DNA of 64,000 nt from Naegleria lovaniensis (lineage: Eukaryota > Heterolobosea > Eutetramitea > Acrasida > Naegleriidae). The stretch is taken from assembly GCF_003324165.1 (NCBI RefSeq), contig NW_025407839.1:186001-250000 (forward strand), written 5' to 3'. The first letter of the stretch is position 1; every line of letters starts with the position of its first letter. Below, piece by piece: positions 44,960-55,050 of the stretch. The position numbers and the translations under genes are program-made. A model generated the notes under the pieces. The model was given only the letters and a program-made list of their open reading frames with translations. It ran no database searches and was not told the DNA's origin.

Positions 44960-46561
44960 ATGCAACAACAAGCCTTTTACCCCATGCCATCACAATCGCA
45001 ATTCGTGGAAGCATCTTTCAATTATCAACACCATCCATCCTATGCTCATATGCAACAACCTCCACAACAACCTCGAAAGTACATTGTTCCAGAACAACAA
45101 ACTCCTTTCCAAGCAGACCCCACAGCTCTCTATGCCATCATGAATAATCAGCAACCACTCGATCCCTACAGTAACCAAAGTGCCAGGTATTCTTATGTTC
45201 CAGGAGGCTCCTCTAATCCAAAAACACCAGGAAAATCTCCGTACTCTACTCACCATAATCATCAGTTCATGATGAACTCTAATTTGAACAAGGAGAATGA
45301 TCATTACAACAATATGAACTATAATTATTCCTTAAATTCTTCAACCTATGCATATCAACAATCCATGATGCAACCTAAAACACCAGGCAAATCCACAATG
45401 AATGCTTCTTTTGTTTCCAGCACTGCCATTACTCCTGGACGGACCTCACTTCGGAAGGAATCGTTATGTAAAACTGGAGAAAAAAAGTTTTTACACACAC
45501 CAAAGAGAGCCACAGCATCTGTTTCCAATAACACCTCGAAACCTAAAACACCACATCAAAACACCTCCCTTCTCAATACAAGCAGCATGTCCTTTAACAA
45601 TAATAATACCATCTCTACGAATAGCTCACTAAATAATAGTTCCATGATGACGAGTAATAACACTTCGAACAGGTCAAGCAAGGTGAGCAGTAACCAAAGG
45701 GCCTCTACAAATTCTAGTCAACAAAGTAAGAGAACCTTAGCCTCTGTGAAAGAGAATGACCGAAAATCTCAAAGGTCTCTTAATTCGCAAACGAGCCGTC
45801 AATCTCGAGTTCATAACCAACCACCACGACAATCTCTCATGTCTGCTCCTTACTCGAAACGAGTGAACACTAGTAGCAACGATGGAGTTCATGGTTTCCT
45901 AACCAGCACTGCTTCTTCGTCTACATTGGTCTTTGATAATTGTGACACTTCCAATGATGATGCCTTCATGATGAACACTACCTTAAATTCTTCTCAAGAG
46001 TGTTCTGAACAAGATATTTGTAGATTCCTTAATGCTCAATTGCAAAGAAGATCCAAGAATGATTTGAAGGAAATTCTGGAACGATACATTGAACACCATT
46101 TAGTGAGTCATAATAACTCGATCATGGAACCTCAAGGTACGAATGATTCTCTCTTCTCCAGTTCGGTGTCATCTAATGCCTCCGTTTACGAAATGGAGAG
46201 TGAAGAAACGACTGGCCAAGAAGTCGATTCTGCTTCCACACTCACACAAGCTTCTACTTTCACTGCTCCAAGCTTTAATGCATACCATTCTGTTGCTTCT
46301 AATGGTTCGTGTAACACCTCCTCAGGATCTAACTCTCAGCAAATTTCAAACCTTACTCATTCATCCTCTCGAACTTCAGTGTACTCTCATTCTGGTCTCA
46401 ACTCATCCTTTGTAAGGTATGAGCCAAGCGATCTCATCAAACGTTTATTGAAAGAGGAGGAACAACGATGTCAAGTGATTTCCCATGTTGCTGCCAACGC
46501 AGCTTGCCCTTCGTCAACTGTGTATCCAATGTCCAATCTTCCACAACATTATAGAAGATGA
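44960..46561 (+). CDS. Disordered Q/N/S-rich protein with KEN boxes and TP sites
   Basis: This 533-residue frame starts 95 bp after DNAAF1 on the same strand. It is low complexity throughout except for one helical stretch (SEQDICRFLNAQLQRRSKND, about residues 350-375) and a C-terminal helix (DLIKRLLKEEEQRCQVI). Five proline-directed sites sit in similar contexts: KTPGKS at residues 88-93 and 140-145, ITPGR, HTPKR and KTPHQ. KEN tripeptides occur at 111-113 and 264-266. KEN boxes are APC/C degrons and TP-K/R sites suit cyclin-dependent kinases, so a cell-cycle-regulated protein is a reasonable inference. The protein family is unknown. Confidence 0.65.
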   Translation: MQQQAFYPMPSQSQFVEASFNYQHHPSYAHMQQPPQQPRKYIVPEQQTPFQADPTALYAIMNNQQPLDPYSNQSARYSYVPGGSSNPKTPGKSPYSTHHNHQFMMNSNLNKENDHYNNMNYNYSLNSSTYAYQQSMMQPKTPGKSTMNASFVSSTAITPGRTSLRKESLCKTGEKKFLHTPKRATASVSNNTSKPKTPHQNTSLLNTSSMSFNNNNTISTNSSLNNSSMMTSNNTSNRSSKVSSNQRASTNSSQQSKRTLASVKENDRKSQRSLNSQTSRQSRVHNQPPRQSLMSAPYSKRVNTSSNDGVHGFLTSTASSSTLVFDNCDTSNDDAFMMNTTLNSSQECSEQDICRFLNAQLQRRSKNDLKEILERYIEHHLVSHNNSIMEPQGTNDSLFSSSVSSNASVYEMESEETTGQEVDSASTLTQASTFTAPSFNAYHSVASNGSCNTSSGSNSQQISNLTHSSSRTSVYSHSGLNSSFVRYEPSDLIKRLLKEEEQRCQVISHVAANAACPSSTVYPMSNLPQHYRR

Positions 46562-47417
46562 GTAGATTTGACCTTTTCCCTTATGTGCTCTCCGTAAATG
46601 GAATTAGAAGATTTGAAAAGCGCTGAAAGGAATCAATGGTCTTGAATGCAAGAGCTCTTCAACAAGTGTGCTTTTGGTTCTTGAGATAAAAAGCATTTCG
46701 CCAACCTAATAGAATTTCTCATGGATGCTCAGTTTGTGTAAATATTTTTCAAAATCATTGAACTAACGAACATATGTAACAACACGATTGTGAGAAGTAA
46801 AGAAATTTCTTGATGCCAAGATCTATCTTGTGTTTTTAATATGGGTCCACTACATTTACAAGGGCTGTTCTTCCATTCAAAGGTTCAACATGTTAGCCAG
46901 AAACCGATGGTAATGACATCGTTATTTAAGTGGAGTTTGTGAAAAAAGCTCAAGCTGGTTGATCCTCATCAATGCGGAGGGCTGAGGTCACAACTTCTGC
47001 AACGCTGTAAAAGTGAGTTACTCTTGAACCACCTTACTTGCAGAAAGAAAATAGAATGTCTAGCATTAAACAAGCAAATACCCTGAAGCGGGAATAAAAT
47101 CCATTAGAAATTCTCTCGTTATGGCAATCCCTGTGCATGATCTAACAACGGTAACCTTCATGAAGTAGGAGCCTTAGTACTTTCTCTCTCCAAGGATCCT
47201 ATAAACGTACTAAGCGACAACGTTTCTCAAAAGAAGTGCCTGCCTTAATTAAGATATGATCCTTTGCCTTTAACACCGCTCCTTCATTTCTGTTGTTAAG
47301 GTCCCACTCCCGAAAACATTGAACATCTCTTCGATTTGAAAAAAAAAACAAACATCAACATTTGAACTGTGCGCTAGTATAGTACTTGGTATATACCACA
47401 CCGCTATTTATCCATTC
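46562..47417. other. 856-bp ORF-poor region, possible non-coding RNA
   Basis: No open frame of useful length exists on either strand. The segment 46948-47340 is less AT-rich than its surroundings, and on the minus strand it runs into T6 (A6 at 46943-46948), as a Pol III transcript would. I could not match it to SRP, RNase P, U3 or spliceosomal RNAs. It may also be plain UTR and promoter sequence. Confidence 0.3.
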
Positions 47418-48311
47418 ATGAAGAATAAAGGTTTCTCTCAGATACAAATCACAGAAGAAGACCATCTTGCCGTTTGGAATCATCTCAGAGGCAAGCATTT
47501 GGACCGCTACAATTTATACCGAGCAAACAGCCTAGAAGACTCTGATAATGATTTAATTCATTCAGGAATGATGATGATGAATAAGGTTAAGGATTTGTCG
47601 GATTTAAGAAGAGGATCCCTGCCTTCCACTTTGCCTTCTCATTACCCACAATGCGAAGACGATGATTTAGTGAACATTTCGATAGATTTGAACAACTCGA
47701 TGGAATTCTCAAAATTTGCTCAACCGCATCCTCATGCTTTAATGAATAGAAAACTTGGAAATGATACTTTGGAAAGCAGTATAGATTGCTTTTGTTCAAT
47801 GGATATACAGTCATCCTCGTCGGGTCTACATCAGAGCGAAATTGTGCATGATGTGGGCTTCAAAGACAACGAAGCCGCAGTAATTTCGCCCATACCCAAA
47901 AGCGGTTTAAATAAGGATATTGAAATTCGAGATGATTCCATAATTCTGTACGGAAATTTGAAAGAGAAGAAGGTTGAAGATTCCTTCACAATTGTTGTAT
48001 CTCCGTATGAAGAGATTGTAATTGAGAAAGTCACCGGCAAAGGAAAGTTATATTGTTTTGATTACTCTAGCAAGGTTGAGAAGAAGAAAAAGTTATTGGA
48101 CAGTGATGACGAGAACTTTGTGGTCCCTGTTGCTACGTCTGTGGAAGGAATGTTCGAGAAGGATCGCAAGTCTTTTCTTGCTAATTCATCCTCGGAATCG
48201 AAAGGAATATGCGTGTTGCAATCTGGACGAACCTACTTCTTCAAATATGTTAAAACTCGTACGAGATTTGATTCTGCCATCTTGTATTACAGGAACAGCT
48301 ATGCCTTGTAG
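47418..48311 (+). CDS. Unknown protein, 297 residues
   Basis: The ATG at 47418 starts MKNKGFSQIQITEEDHLAVW and the frame runs to TAG at 48309-48311 without introns. The N-terminal 180 residues are polar, with acidic and Ser-rich stretches. The last 120 residues form alternating strands: SFTIVVSPYEEIVIEKVTGK, GKLYCFDYSS and GICVLQSGRTYFFKYVKTRT. That suggests a small beta-sandwich or PH-like domain, but I cannot name it. No signal peptide or membrane segment is present. It has its own promoter region of about 850 bp. Confidence 0.6.
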   Translation: MKNKGFSQIQITEEDHLAVWNHLRGKHLDRYNLYRANSLEDSDNDLIHSGMMMMNKVKDLSDLRRGSLPSTLPSHYPQCEDDDLVNISIDLNNSMEFSKFAQPHPHALMNRKLGNDTLESSIDCFCSMDIQSSSSGLHQSEIVHDVGFKDNEAAVISPIPKSGLNKDIEIRDDSIILYGNLKEKKVEDSFTIVVSPYEEIVIEKVTGKGKLYCFDYSSKVEKKKKLLDSDDENFVVPVATSVEGMFEKDRKSFLANSSSESKGICVLQSGRTYFFKYVKTRTRFDSAILYYRNSYAL

Positions 48312-48882
48312 TTGTAAACACTCGTGTCCGTTCCTGAATGCCATTGCACATGCAAGAAATTTTTGCTTGACAAAATGTTGTTGAACAAGTCACAAAATAA
48401 ATTGTGACGTTCACGAGTAATTCGAACAACTTGCAAAAAAAAAACAAATCAACATCTTGAAGGGTTACTTCGTCAGAGCAATCCTTTCATCTTGAAACAC
48501 ATCTTGAATCAAGAGACAATTACGATTGATCCTCCTCTTGTGTCTCACACCTTCATTGCCACTCGTCTTTCCACAATAAGCCAATCCTCACATTTGTGCA
48601 AATCTTTAACGAGAACACTTTCTTCCTCTTTCATCCACACCAAAAATAATCACAGAAGAAGGATCTGATTCTCTCTCTTGACACGCAAACAATATCAACC
48701 ACTAACATCCGTAGGATTTTGGAAGGAGTAGAAATATCTATTGTTTAACGACTGAGAGGATCAATAATTGTAAATACTTTGCATCATCGGATTGATCGCC
48801 CAATAAGAAATCAATCCAAAAGGACTGTAAATATATCGAAAAGATCGTTTGATTGTACATAAAACAACAAGAACTCTTTACC
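48312..48882. other. Intergenic region, nothing identified
   Basis: These 571 bp between two plus-strand genes hold an A9 run near 48436-48444, which may be part of the 3' end of the upstream gene. The rest is AT-rich leader sequence. No RNA gene or ORF is supported. Confidence 0.4.
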
Positions 48883-51004
48883 ATGAATCAAAACAACAAC
48901 AATCGCCAAGTCATAGGCCGTCGGACCATTGCTGCAACACGAGGAGGAAATAACAGTACTGGCCACCACCGAGGACGATTCATACGACGTCCTCCTTCTT
49001 CAGCATCTACAAGTCAGCAACAACAACAATCTCATCATCGACATTCTTCTCATCAATACTCCCGTGGAGGACGAAACCGAACATTTATTTCAAGAACCAC
49101 TCCTTATCATCATCAACAACTTGCTTCTATTGCTACTACCTCGACAACGCCTCATCAACAACAACAACAGCAAGACCGCAATACAACATCCACTTCCCAT
49201 CACCAACACGATAGTTCAATTATTGTGCTCGATGATGATGATGAACACGAAGAAGAATTGGATGATGCAGCATCATCAAGCAGTGAGAGTTATAGCAGCA
49301 GTAGTAGCAGTAGCTCATCATCCTCATCATGGATGTTTGCTGACTTGAATAATCATCATCATCAACAGACGAACAATAATCATCATGATGATGCCGAAGA
49401 AGACCATGAGGAGGATGCACTCACGTTACCCTTATTCGACCAAGATGAAGAGGTTGAACTGTTTCTTGGTACGAGAGAACCTATTGTTGATTTTACTCAG
49501 GATGTGGTCTATCCTCAAGAGGTTTTAAACATTTCATCAGGATCTGAAGGAGTTGAAGCTTCGGAGAGCATGGCCAACAGAGGCACCCATAGCACCACCA
49601 GCGTATTAACGAATACTACTCGTGGAAATCACTCATCAACATCATCCAATTCAGTAACACGAACGAGGCCTTCAGCTAATTCAACACCAGTGTTGAACTT
49701 GAATCATTCTGGAAGAAGAAATGTTGCATCTTCAGCTAGTTCACTACCTTCCACTCGATCCTTAATACCTTCTACAACAACTTGCATCATCCAAGATCGA
49801 GACACCACACGGATCATCACGAAGTGACACATGAAAATATTGATGATTTTCTTGAACAATTGGAAGATGAGGAAAGAATGGAACAAGGACGCAACAATCG
49901 AAATAATAGCAACAACACTAACAACAGCCATACACATGACATGAGACGACCCTTAGCATCCAGAACAGAGCGAATGCAAAGATATAGATTTAATACACCT
50001 TCATTGAGTGGTGGTCATAATAATAGTAGTAGCACTCAAGCATGACTAGTGGTTTATTTGCGCGATATAATCATGACGACGACTATGACACGCATAACCA
50101 TGGATTGGATATGACACATCCTCTCTTTTTAGAGCTACAACGAAGAGAGCTAGAGCGATACAGTCGAATGAGACAACCTACCTCAAATTCCAATAGTAGT
50201 AGTAGTCATAGGGAGGATACCACAGACACCACTCGTCCAACCAACATGCTCAGAGCATCTAGTTCTAGTAGCAGCAGTACCAGCACCTCATCTCCCACTT
50301 CTAGCGAGTCTTCCTCATCTTCCTCAGCCTTACGTATCCCTCAACATTTATTCAGATTTTTACACAACGCCACCTCACATAACCATCACCATCCACAACA
50401 ACCCCAACAACAGCATACGTCCCACACTTCACCATTCATTCATGCTCCCACTCTTTTATTTACACCTCCTGCCATATTCACACAACCCACTTCATCATCA
50501 TATCAAGGAAGAGGTCCATTCAGATACCATCATCATACGTCACACAGCAGTAATCATCGACATGGAATTATTGGAGGATCAGTTCATCCATTATATTTTG
50601 TTGATCGAGATTTTGATGAGAGAGACTATGAGTTGTTATTACAACTTGATGCTCAACAACCAACTAAAACGGTAGAGACATCAATCATTGACAAAATTCC
50701 TCTCGTGACAGTAGAAGAAAGTAATTGTACCTGCAGTATTTGTTTGGATGACCTTGAAGTTGGATCTAAGGCTAGTGAAATTCCAATTTGTAATCACAAA
50801 TTCCATCCAAAGTGTATTGAGACTTGGCTTAAAGATTACGGGCACACATGTCCTATTTGTAAGCAACCAGTGTCAGAAATTGACTTTAATGCCCTCAAAG
50901 AAAATGAGAACCCAAAGAAGAGAAAGGACATTGAGAATATTCAAGAAACAACCACTACTGCAACTTCTCAGACAAGAAAGAAAGCCAAGCACAGAAGAAG
51001 GTAA
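48883..51004 (+). CDS. RING-H2 ubiquitin ligase with long low-complexity N-terminus (two frame breaks)
   Basis: From the ATG at 48883 three overlapping frames chain together if one base is added near 49783 and one near 50039. The result has 707 residues. The RING-H2 finger is near residues 610-655: CSICLDDLE, ICNHKFHPKCIETWLKD and CPICKQPV, giving a C3-H2-C3 ligand set as in E2-recruiting RING ligases. The rest is extremely repetitive: Gln, His and Ser runs including a 12-residue Ser tract, acidic patches and Thr/Asn stretches. The C-terminus KKAKHRRR could be a nuclear localisation signal. The substrate is unknown. Confidence 0.85.
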
Positions 51005-51140
51005 ACACTGAGCCAGTGTAAAAAAAATGATTGTAAATATTGTAATTGTAAATAATATTGATTTAATTCTGGGTGTGAACAATTAGAGTTTAGTTGGAAT
51101 AATAAATAGGAAATGTTGATTTACATCAAATTCACATAAA

Positions 51141-51529
51141 TTATTGTTTTTTTGCCATTTCAAGAACCGAGTCAAAACTTTTCCTCTCAGGAATGATGTC
51201 TTCAAGAAAATCAAATACATCACATGTTTTCACAGCATCCGACATGTCACTGTACTGAATTGTTTTTCTATTTTCTTTTGTTGCATTCTTCATAGATTCC
51301 CTAGCTAAATGTTCAATTATTTTTTCAGCTGCTTTCGATACTAAAATTACAGCTTCTTGCGAAATGGTCCGAACATCGGCATCACTTTTCATAATTCTTC
51401 TCACTCTTGCCACTGGCATGTCCACTAATTGTCGGATCGGTTGCTGTTGTTCCGATAGTTGTAACGATTGAACAGAAGAGGAAGACGATGCTCCGATCGT
51501 GGCTTCTGTGTTCGGATGCTGTGGTTCAT
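51141..51529 (-). CDS. Histone-fold protein, POLE4/CHRAC-like
   Basis: The core of about 75 residues is a histone fold of the NF-YC/POLE4/CHRAC class: PVARVRRIMKSDADVRTISQ, EAVILVSKAAEKIIEHLA, RKTIQYSDMSDAVKTCDVF and DFLEDIIP. The KTIQ-x-x-D block and the D/FDFLEDI end suit DNA polymerase epsilon subunit 4 or a chromatin-accessibility complex subunit. Such proteins pair with an NF-YB-like partner. The frame is open upstream to a point where one added base after the ATG at 51529 would give MKPQHPNTEATIG and 129 residues. Otherwise an internal ATG at 51419 (MPVARV) would serve. Confidence 0.8.
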
Positions 51530-51558
51530 TTTTTTAAAATAATTAAATTCTTTTGAAT

Positions 51559-53257
51559 TCAAAAGTACAAATGTATTAAAGACTGTTCAGATGGAATACC
51601 AAGTCGCAATGGATATCCATAATGGCCTGTTCCTCTGTGTGAATACACTCTTAACTTGCCACGGCCGTACAGACCTTGATCTGGAGGATAAACACTAAAA
51701 AACCGTTGTTCACGTTTCAACTTTTTCAGAATTTTGTAAAATACTTTCACAAAGGTCCAACGTCCCAATCCAATTTGTCCACCATCTGAGTTTTTAATCC
51801 AATATGAAAAATAAGTAGTACAGTGCGTATAGGATTGGAATTTGCAGAATGGATAATTCTCATTTGAAAAACTTTTTAAGGATTGTTAACAACACACTTA
51901 CGTAAATGTCCACTGAAAATAATATCACAACTATCGTTGAGAGGCATGCATGAGAGCATGGATGGATTGTGAATGAGAAATATTCGAGGTGTAGTTGGTG
52001 ATTTTCTTGGATATTTCGAACTTAATTTGGTAATAATTTGTTCATGTTTCTCATGGGTGTAGGAAAACGTCGACCCAATGACTTGAATTTCTTCCTTCTT
52101 ACCGCTGAGTTCAGACCATCGAGAAATGGGAATTGTAATTTCTTGATCTTCCAATAGAGGAATGTTATTTTCAGAGTAAGCTTCTAAAACCTTATCATAC
52201 ACTTCATAGTCATGACTGAGTTGATAAATGACCATTTTTCCGTCAAAAAACAGTAGTAGTTGAATATAATGACAATTTTTGATCTTACTTACTTTCCAAG
52301 ACATGCCACAACTTTGTGTGAAATTTCTTTTAAGGGAGAAAGAGCTTCTTTCAATCCAGTCATTTCCAATTCTGTGTCATACGTTTCCATATCTCCTGTA
52401 ATAATGACCAGATCAATTCGATGATCTTTGGCCACTTTTTCACACAATGAATGTAATCTCTGTTTCGACATGAATGGTCCCAAGTGAACATCTGTAAATT
52501 GAAATACTCGTAAAATCTTGGACTCGTCTTGATGCACGATGTTGTTCGAAGGTAACTCTTTCACTTGGTCATTACCACAATCCTCTCTCTGAGAAGTGAG
52601 ATCTAAATGGACGTGTTCTTTACAGAAGGCTGGATTGAAAAAAGACAAGTAGAAGGCATAGAGACCTAATGCAAAGACGAGTAAATTCAAAATGAAATAA
52701 TCCACTCGGAACATGTAGAGAATGTATTCTGGAACTCCACCGAGAAAGAGGGAGCCTGTGAAAAGCATGTAGGGACCAGCGATGAAGCAGCCAAGTGTGG
52801 CCCAACCCATGTACCTTTGCCAATTATTTGAATTTCCATTTTGAGCAAAGCCAAATTCAAAGAAATTGTCAGAAAAAGTTCATTGAAATAAGAAAATCCA
52901 AAGAATCTTATTCATGAACACCTACCAAAAACCAGGTAAACAAATACAATATAAATACCATTTGGGTTTCAACTCTCTCCAAAATGTTTGAACATAAATA
53001 TGAATATATAAACAAGCGTTAAAATACAAATGCACAACAAAAGGTAATAATGGAAATGCTGCAATTAAATTAAAGTACACATTTACAAATATCGAATGTA
53101 GACCAACAAAAATGTAGAAAAATCGGGAAAGCTTTTCTTTCTTTACAAATCTGAAATATAAATATGGGACAACAATTCCGAGAGATGATTCCAGTAAATA
53201 GAGAAGTGATGGTATTATTCGGGAGTAGAGAATGAATTGTGGAATGATTTGGATCAT
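51559..53257 (-). CDS. Multi-pass membrane metallophosphoesterase
   Basis: Four exons (53257-52926, 52814-52293, 52215-51902, 51785-51559) with introns of 111, 77 and 116 nt give 464 residues, all phases agreeing. Exon 1 and the start of exon 2 encode about five membrane helices. The catalytic domain follows with the calcineurin-like motifs FQFTDVHLG, IITGDMET, LGNHDYE and SGHLHGGQIG, supplying the usual metal-binding Asp, His and Asn residues. Two introns interrupt the motifs GN-H and GHL-H, which confirms the joins. The layout matches the TMPPE/YkuE-like membrane phosphoesterases, with the active site at the membrane. The substrate is unknown. Confidence 0.92.
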
Positions 53258-53464
53258 TTTTTTTGTAATCTTTTAAATGAACTGGTAAATGTTCCATGTT
53301 ACCGTCGTTCAAGAAAACGTTTCGAATTTGAGGAGTATAATGTGATTGTTAAACTCTATAATATTTTTAAATTATTAAATAATTTTCAGTAATTAAATAT
53401 TTTAATTAATAAATTTCTTGCCAATTTAATATTTTAATTAATAAAAATAATAGGCTTGTCCTGT

Positions 53465-53585
53465 AAACGTTCAAACTTGGTTAAACTTTAAACAATAAAC
53501 ATGTTTAAACAAAAATAAACAACATAAACATGTTCAAACTAGTTCAAACGTTTAATCTCGTTCAAACGTTTAAACGTTCAAACGA
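53465..53585. repeat. Cluster of TTCAAAC/TTTAAAC motifs
   Basis: At least seven variants of G-T-T-C/T-A-A-A-C lie within 120 bp (for example ACGTTCAAAC, ATGTTTAAAC, GTTTAAACGTTCAAACG). The spacing is irregular. A second, weaker cluster is at 54199-54272 just before the next gene. Confidence 0.65.
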
Positions 53586-53741
53586 AAATTAATTTCTAAA
53601 GAATTGAAATTTCTTCCTATTTGTCACCTTTTTCATTTTGCGTTTTGTAGGGAAAGAAAATTAGTTAACTTTCATTCGGGATATCGAAGATTTTTGGGTC
53701 CAAATCATCGAAATTATAAACCATCCTGTTTGGTATCCATT

Positions 53742-53924
53742 TCATAATCGTGTAACAAGGTCTCTGGTATAATGAGGGGCAGAAAAAACTTCCCATCCAA
53801 ACACACAACTAATTTCTCGGACCAAGGTAAATAGTAACCAAATTCGTATTTCAACATTCCTAACAGCAGTCAAATAATCTTTGACATCACTGACCTGAGT
53901 TTCAATGTCAACAATTAATCGCAT
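53742..53924 (-). CDS. Possible small protein or gene fragment
   Basis: An ATG-initiated frame of 60 residues (MRLIVDIETQVSDVKDYL, then IRIWLLFTLVREISCVFGWE) lies alone in the repeat-rich spacer. Its amino-acid composition is more protein-like than that of chance frames here. No homologue is recognised, and there is no supporting context. It could be a fragment of a lost gene or a chance frame. Confidence 0.25.
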   Translation of the reverse strand: MRLIVDIETQVSDVKDYLTAVRNVEIRIWLLFTLVREISCVFGWEVFSAPHYTRDLVTRL

Positions 53925-54280
53925 TCTTGAAAATTATTGATATGAATAGTTCTTAGACTTTAGGGGTTTAGTGAGGTAATGAAAGGCTGTGAATGAAACA
54001 ATTGAGAGTGGTATTGAACAAAAACTCAGAGCAAATGATGTTATATGAATACAGAATAACGTTCTTTATTGTTGATTATCAGATGCATTATCACGAATCG
54101 AAAATATCAATCATTGAGCACGTCATAATACTACACCAAGTTAGTGCAATGTTGTGTTTTCATTTTAAATAATTATTTGATTCTGTTTTCTGTTCACAAT
54201 GTTAACAGTTCAACATGAAAACATATAAACTTAAACAATTAAACTTAACTTGTTCAAACTGTTAAACAGACAAAATAACA

Positions 54281-54985
54281 ATGCTTCCACAAAACGACCA
54301 CACATTCTCTCTTCAAGAAAAAGAACAAATTCTTTTAAATTTCTTACGAAATGAGCTACAAATGAAAGCTGAAACAGAATATCATGATCCTTCCGATACC
54401 GTCGATGATTGGAAGAGAGCTCTCAATGGAAGGTATTCCGATACTGAACAAGTACACTATAAATTATGCAAGAATTTCTTTCTTCACCACAAAAAAAAGA
54501 AACAGCAAAAGTTTTACGGAGTTGCTTTGGCTGATACCATGGTAGATATGAACAGCATGTCCAAACAGCTTGGTTTGGGGTCTGGAAATTTGAGGTTTGC
54601 TGACCCTGAGGATTTGGCAACATTTTTAGATATTCAGCCAGGTCATGTCACTCCGCTATGTTTTCATGTGTTACACCCTAGTGTACAGAAACAAAGACCT
54701 GATGTATTGAAGAAGGGAAATGATGAATCACCATCTGTTGTGGAAAATATGAAAACACTTACAATTATTGTGGATGCTGCTTTGTTAAGGAAAAATTCAA
54801 ATACGTCTGCCACTACCATGCTGCTTTTCCATCCATTGCACAATTCAGCAAGCACGTCAATGAGTCAGGAGGAATTTGTTAAATTTATGAAATCATGTTT
54901 TGGTGAAGAAGCATGGCAACAAGTCATTGTGTATGATTTTGAAACAAAAACGAAATTGACAATACACGATGTTGATTTTAACTAG
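54281..54985 (+). CDS. ProX/YbaK aminoacyl-tRNA editing-domain protein (PRORSD1-like)
   Basis: The single exon encodes 234 residues. The YbaK/ProX fold is shown by KNFFLHHKKKKQQKFYGVAL, the VDMNSMSKQLGLGSGNLRFA block, DPEDLATFLDIQPGHVTPLC and the C-terminal FHPLHNSASTSMSQEEFVKF. Stand-alone members (ProX, PRORSD1) deacylate mischarged Ala-tRNA(Pro) in the cytosol. The Lys equivalent to the catalytic lysine falls in the KKKK run. An insertion of about 20 residues (VQKQRPDVLKKGNDESPSVV) between strands is unusual. The start follows directly after the TTCAAAC-rich repeats. Confidence 0.88.
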   Translation: MLPQNDHTFSLQEKEQILLNFLRNELQMKAETEYHDPSDTVDDWKRALNGRYSDTEQVHYKLCKNFFLHHKKKKQQKFYGVALADTMVDMNSMSKQLGLGSGNLRFADPEDLATFLDIQPGHVTPLCFHVLHPSVQKQRPDVLKKGNDESPSVVENMKTLTIIVDAALLRKNSNTSATTMLLFHPLHNSASTSMSQEEFVKFMKSCFGEEAWQQVIVYDFETKTKLTIHDVDFN

Positions 54986-55050
54986 TATTCGAGAAAGGCC
55001 AATCGCTCGTGTGTTTAATTGTGATGCTTAATTTTTATTTTACCTAGCTT

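Larger units (their letters stand above)
53258..54280. other. AT-rich region with GTTCAAAC/GTTTAAAC repeats
   Basis: The 1,023 bp are the most AT-rich in the window. Two copies of AATATTTTAATTAATAAA-like sequence occur near 53395-53450. Two clusters of GTTCAAAC and palindromic GTTTAAAC octamers follow, at about 53465-53585 and 54199-54272. Between them a minus-strand frame (53924-53742, MRLIVDIETQVSDVKDYL and onward) has coding-like composition but no recognisable family. It may be a short gene or a fragment. Confidence 0.5.

Noticed and set aside
46956-46967. CTGGTTGATCCT resembles the 5' end of 18S rRNA
   Set aside because: Only 12 bases match and the following sequence does not continue as 18S, so it is probably chance.
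49284-49333. Serine-codon repeat tract as a mobile or satellite element
   Set aside because: It is a mixed AGC/AGT/TCA/TCC serine run within the RING-H2 coding frame, typical of amoebal low-complexity proteins.
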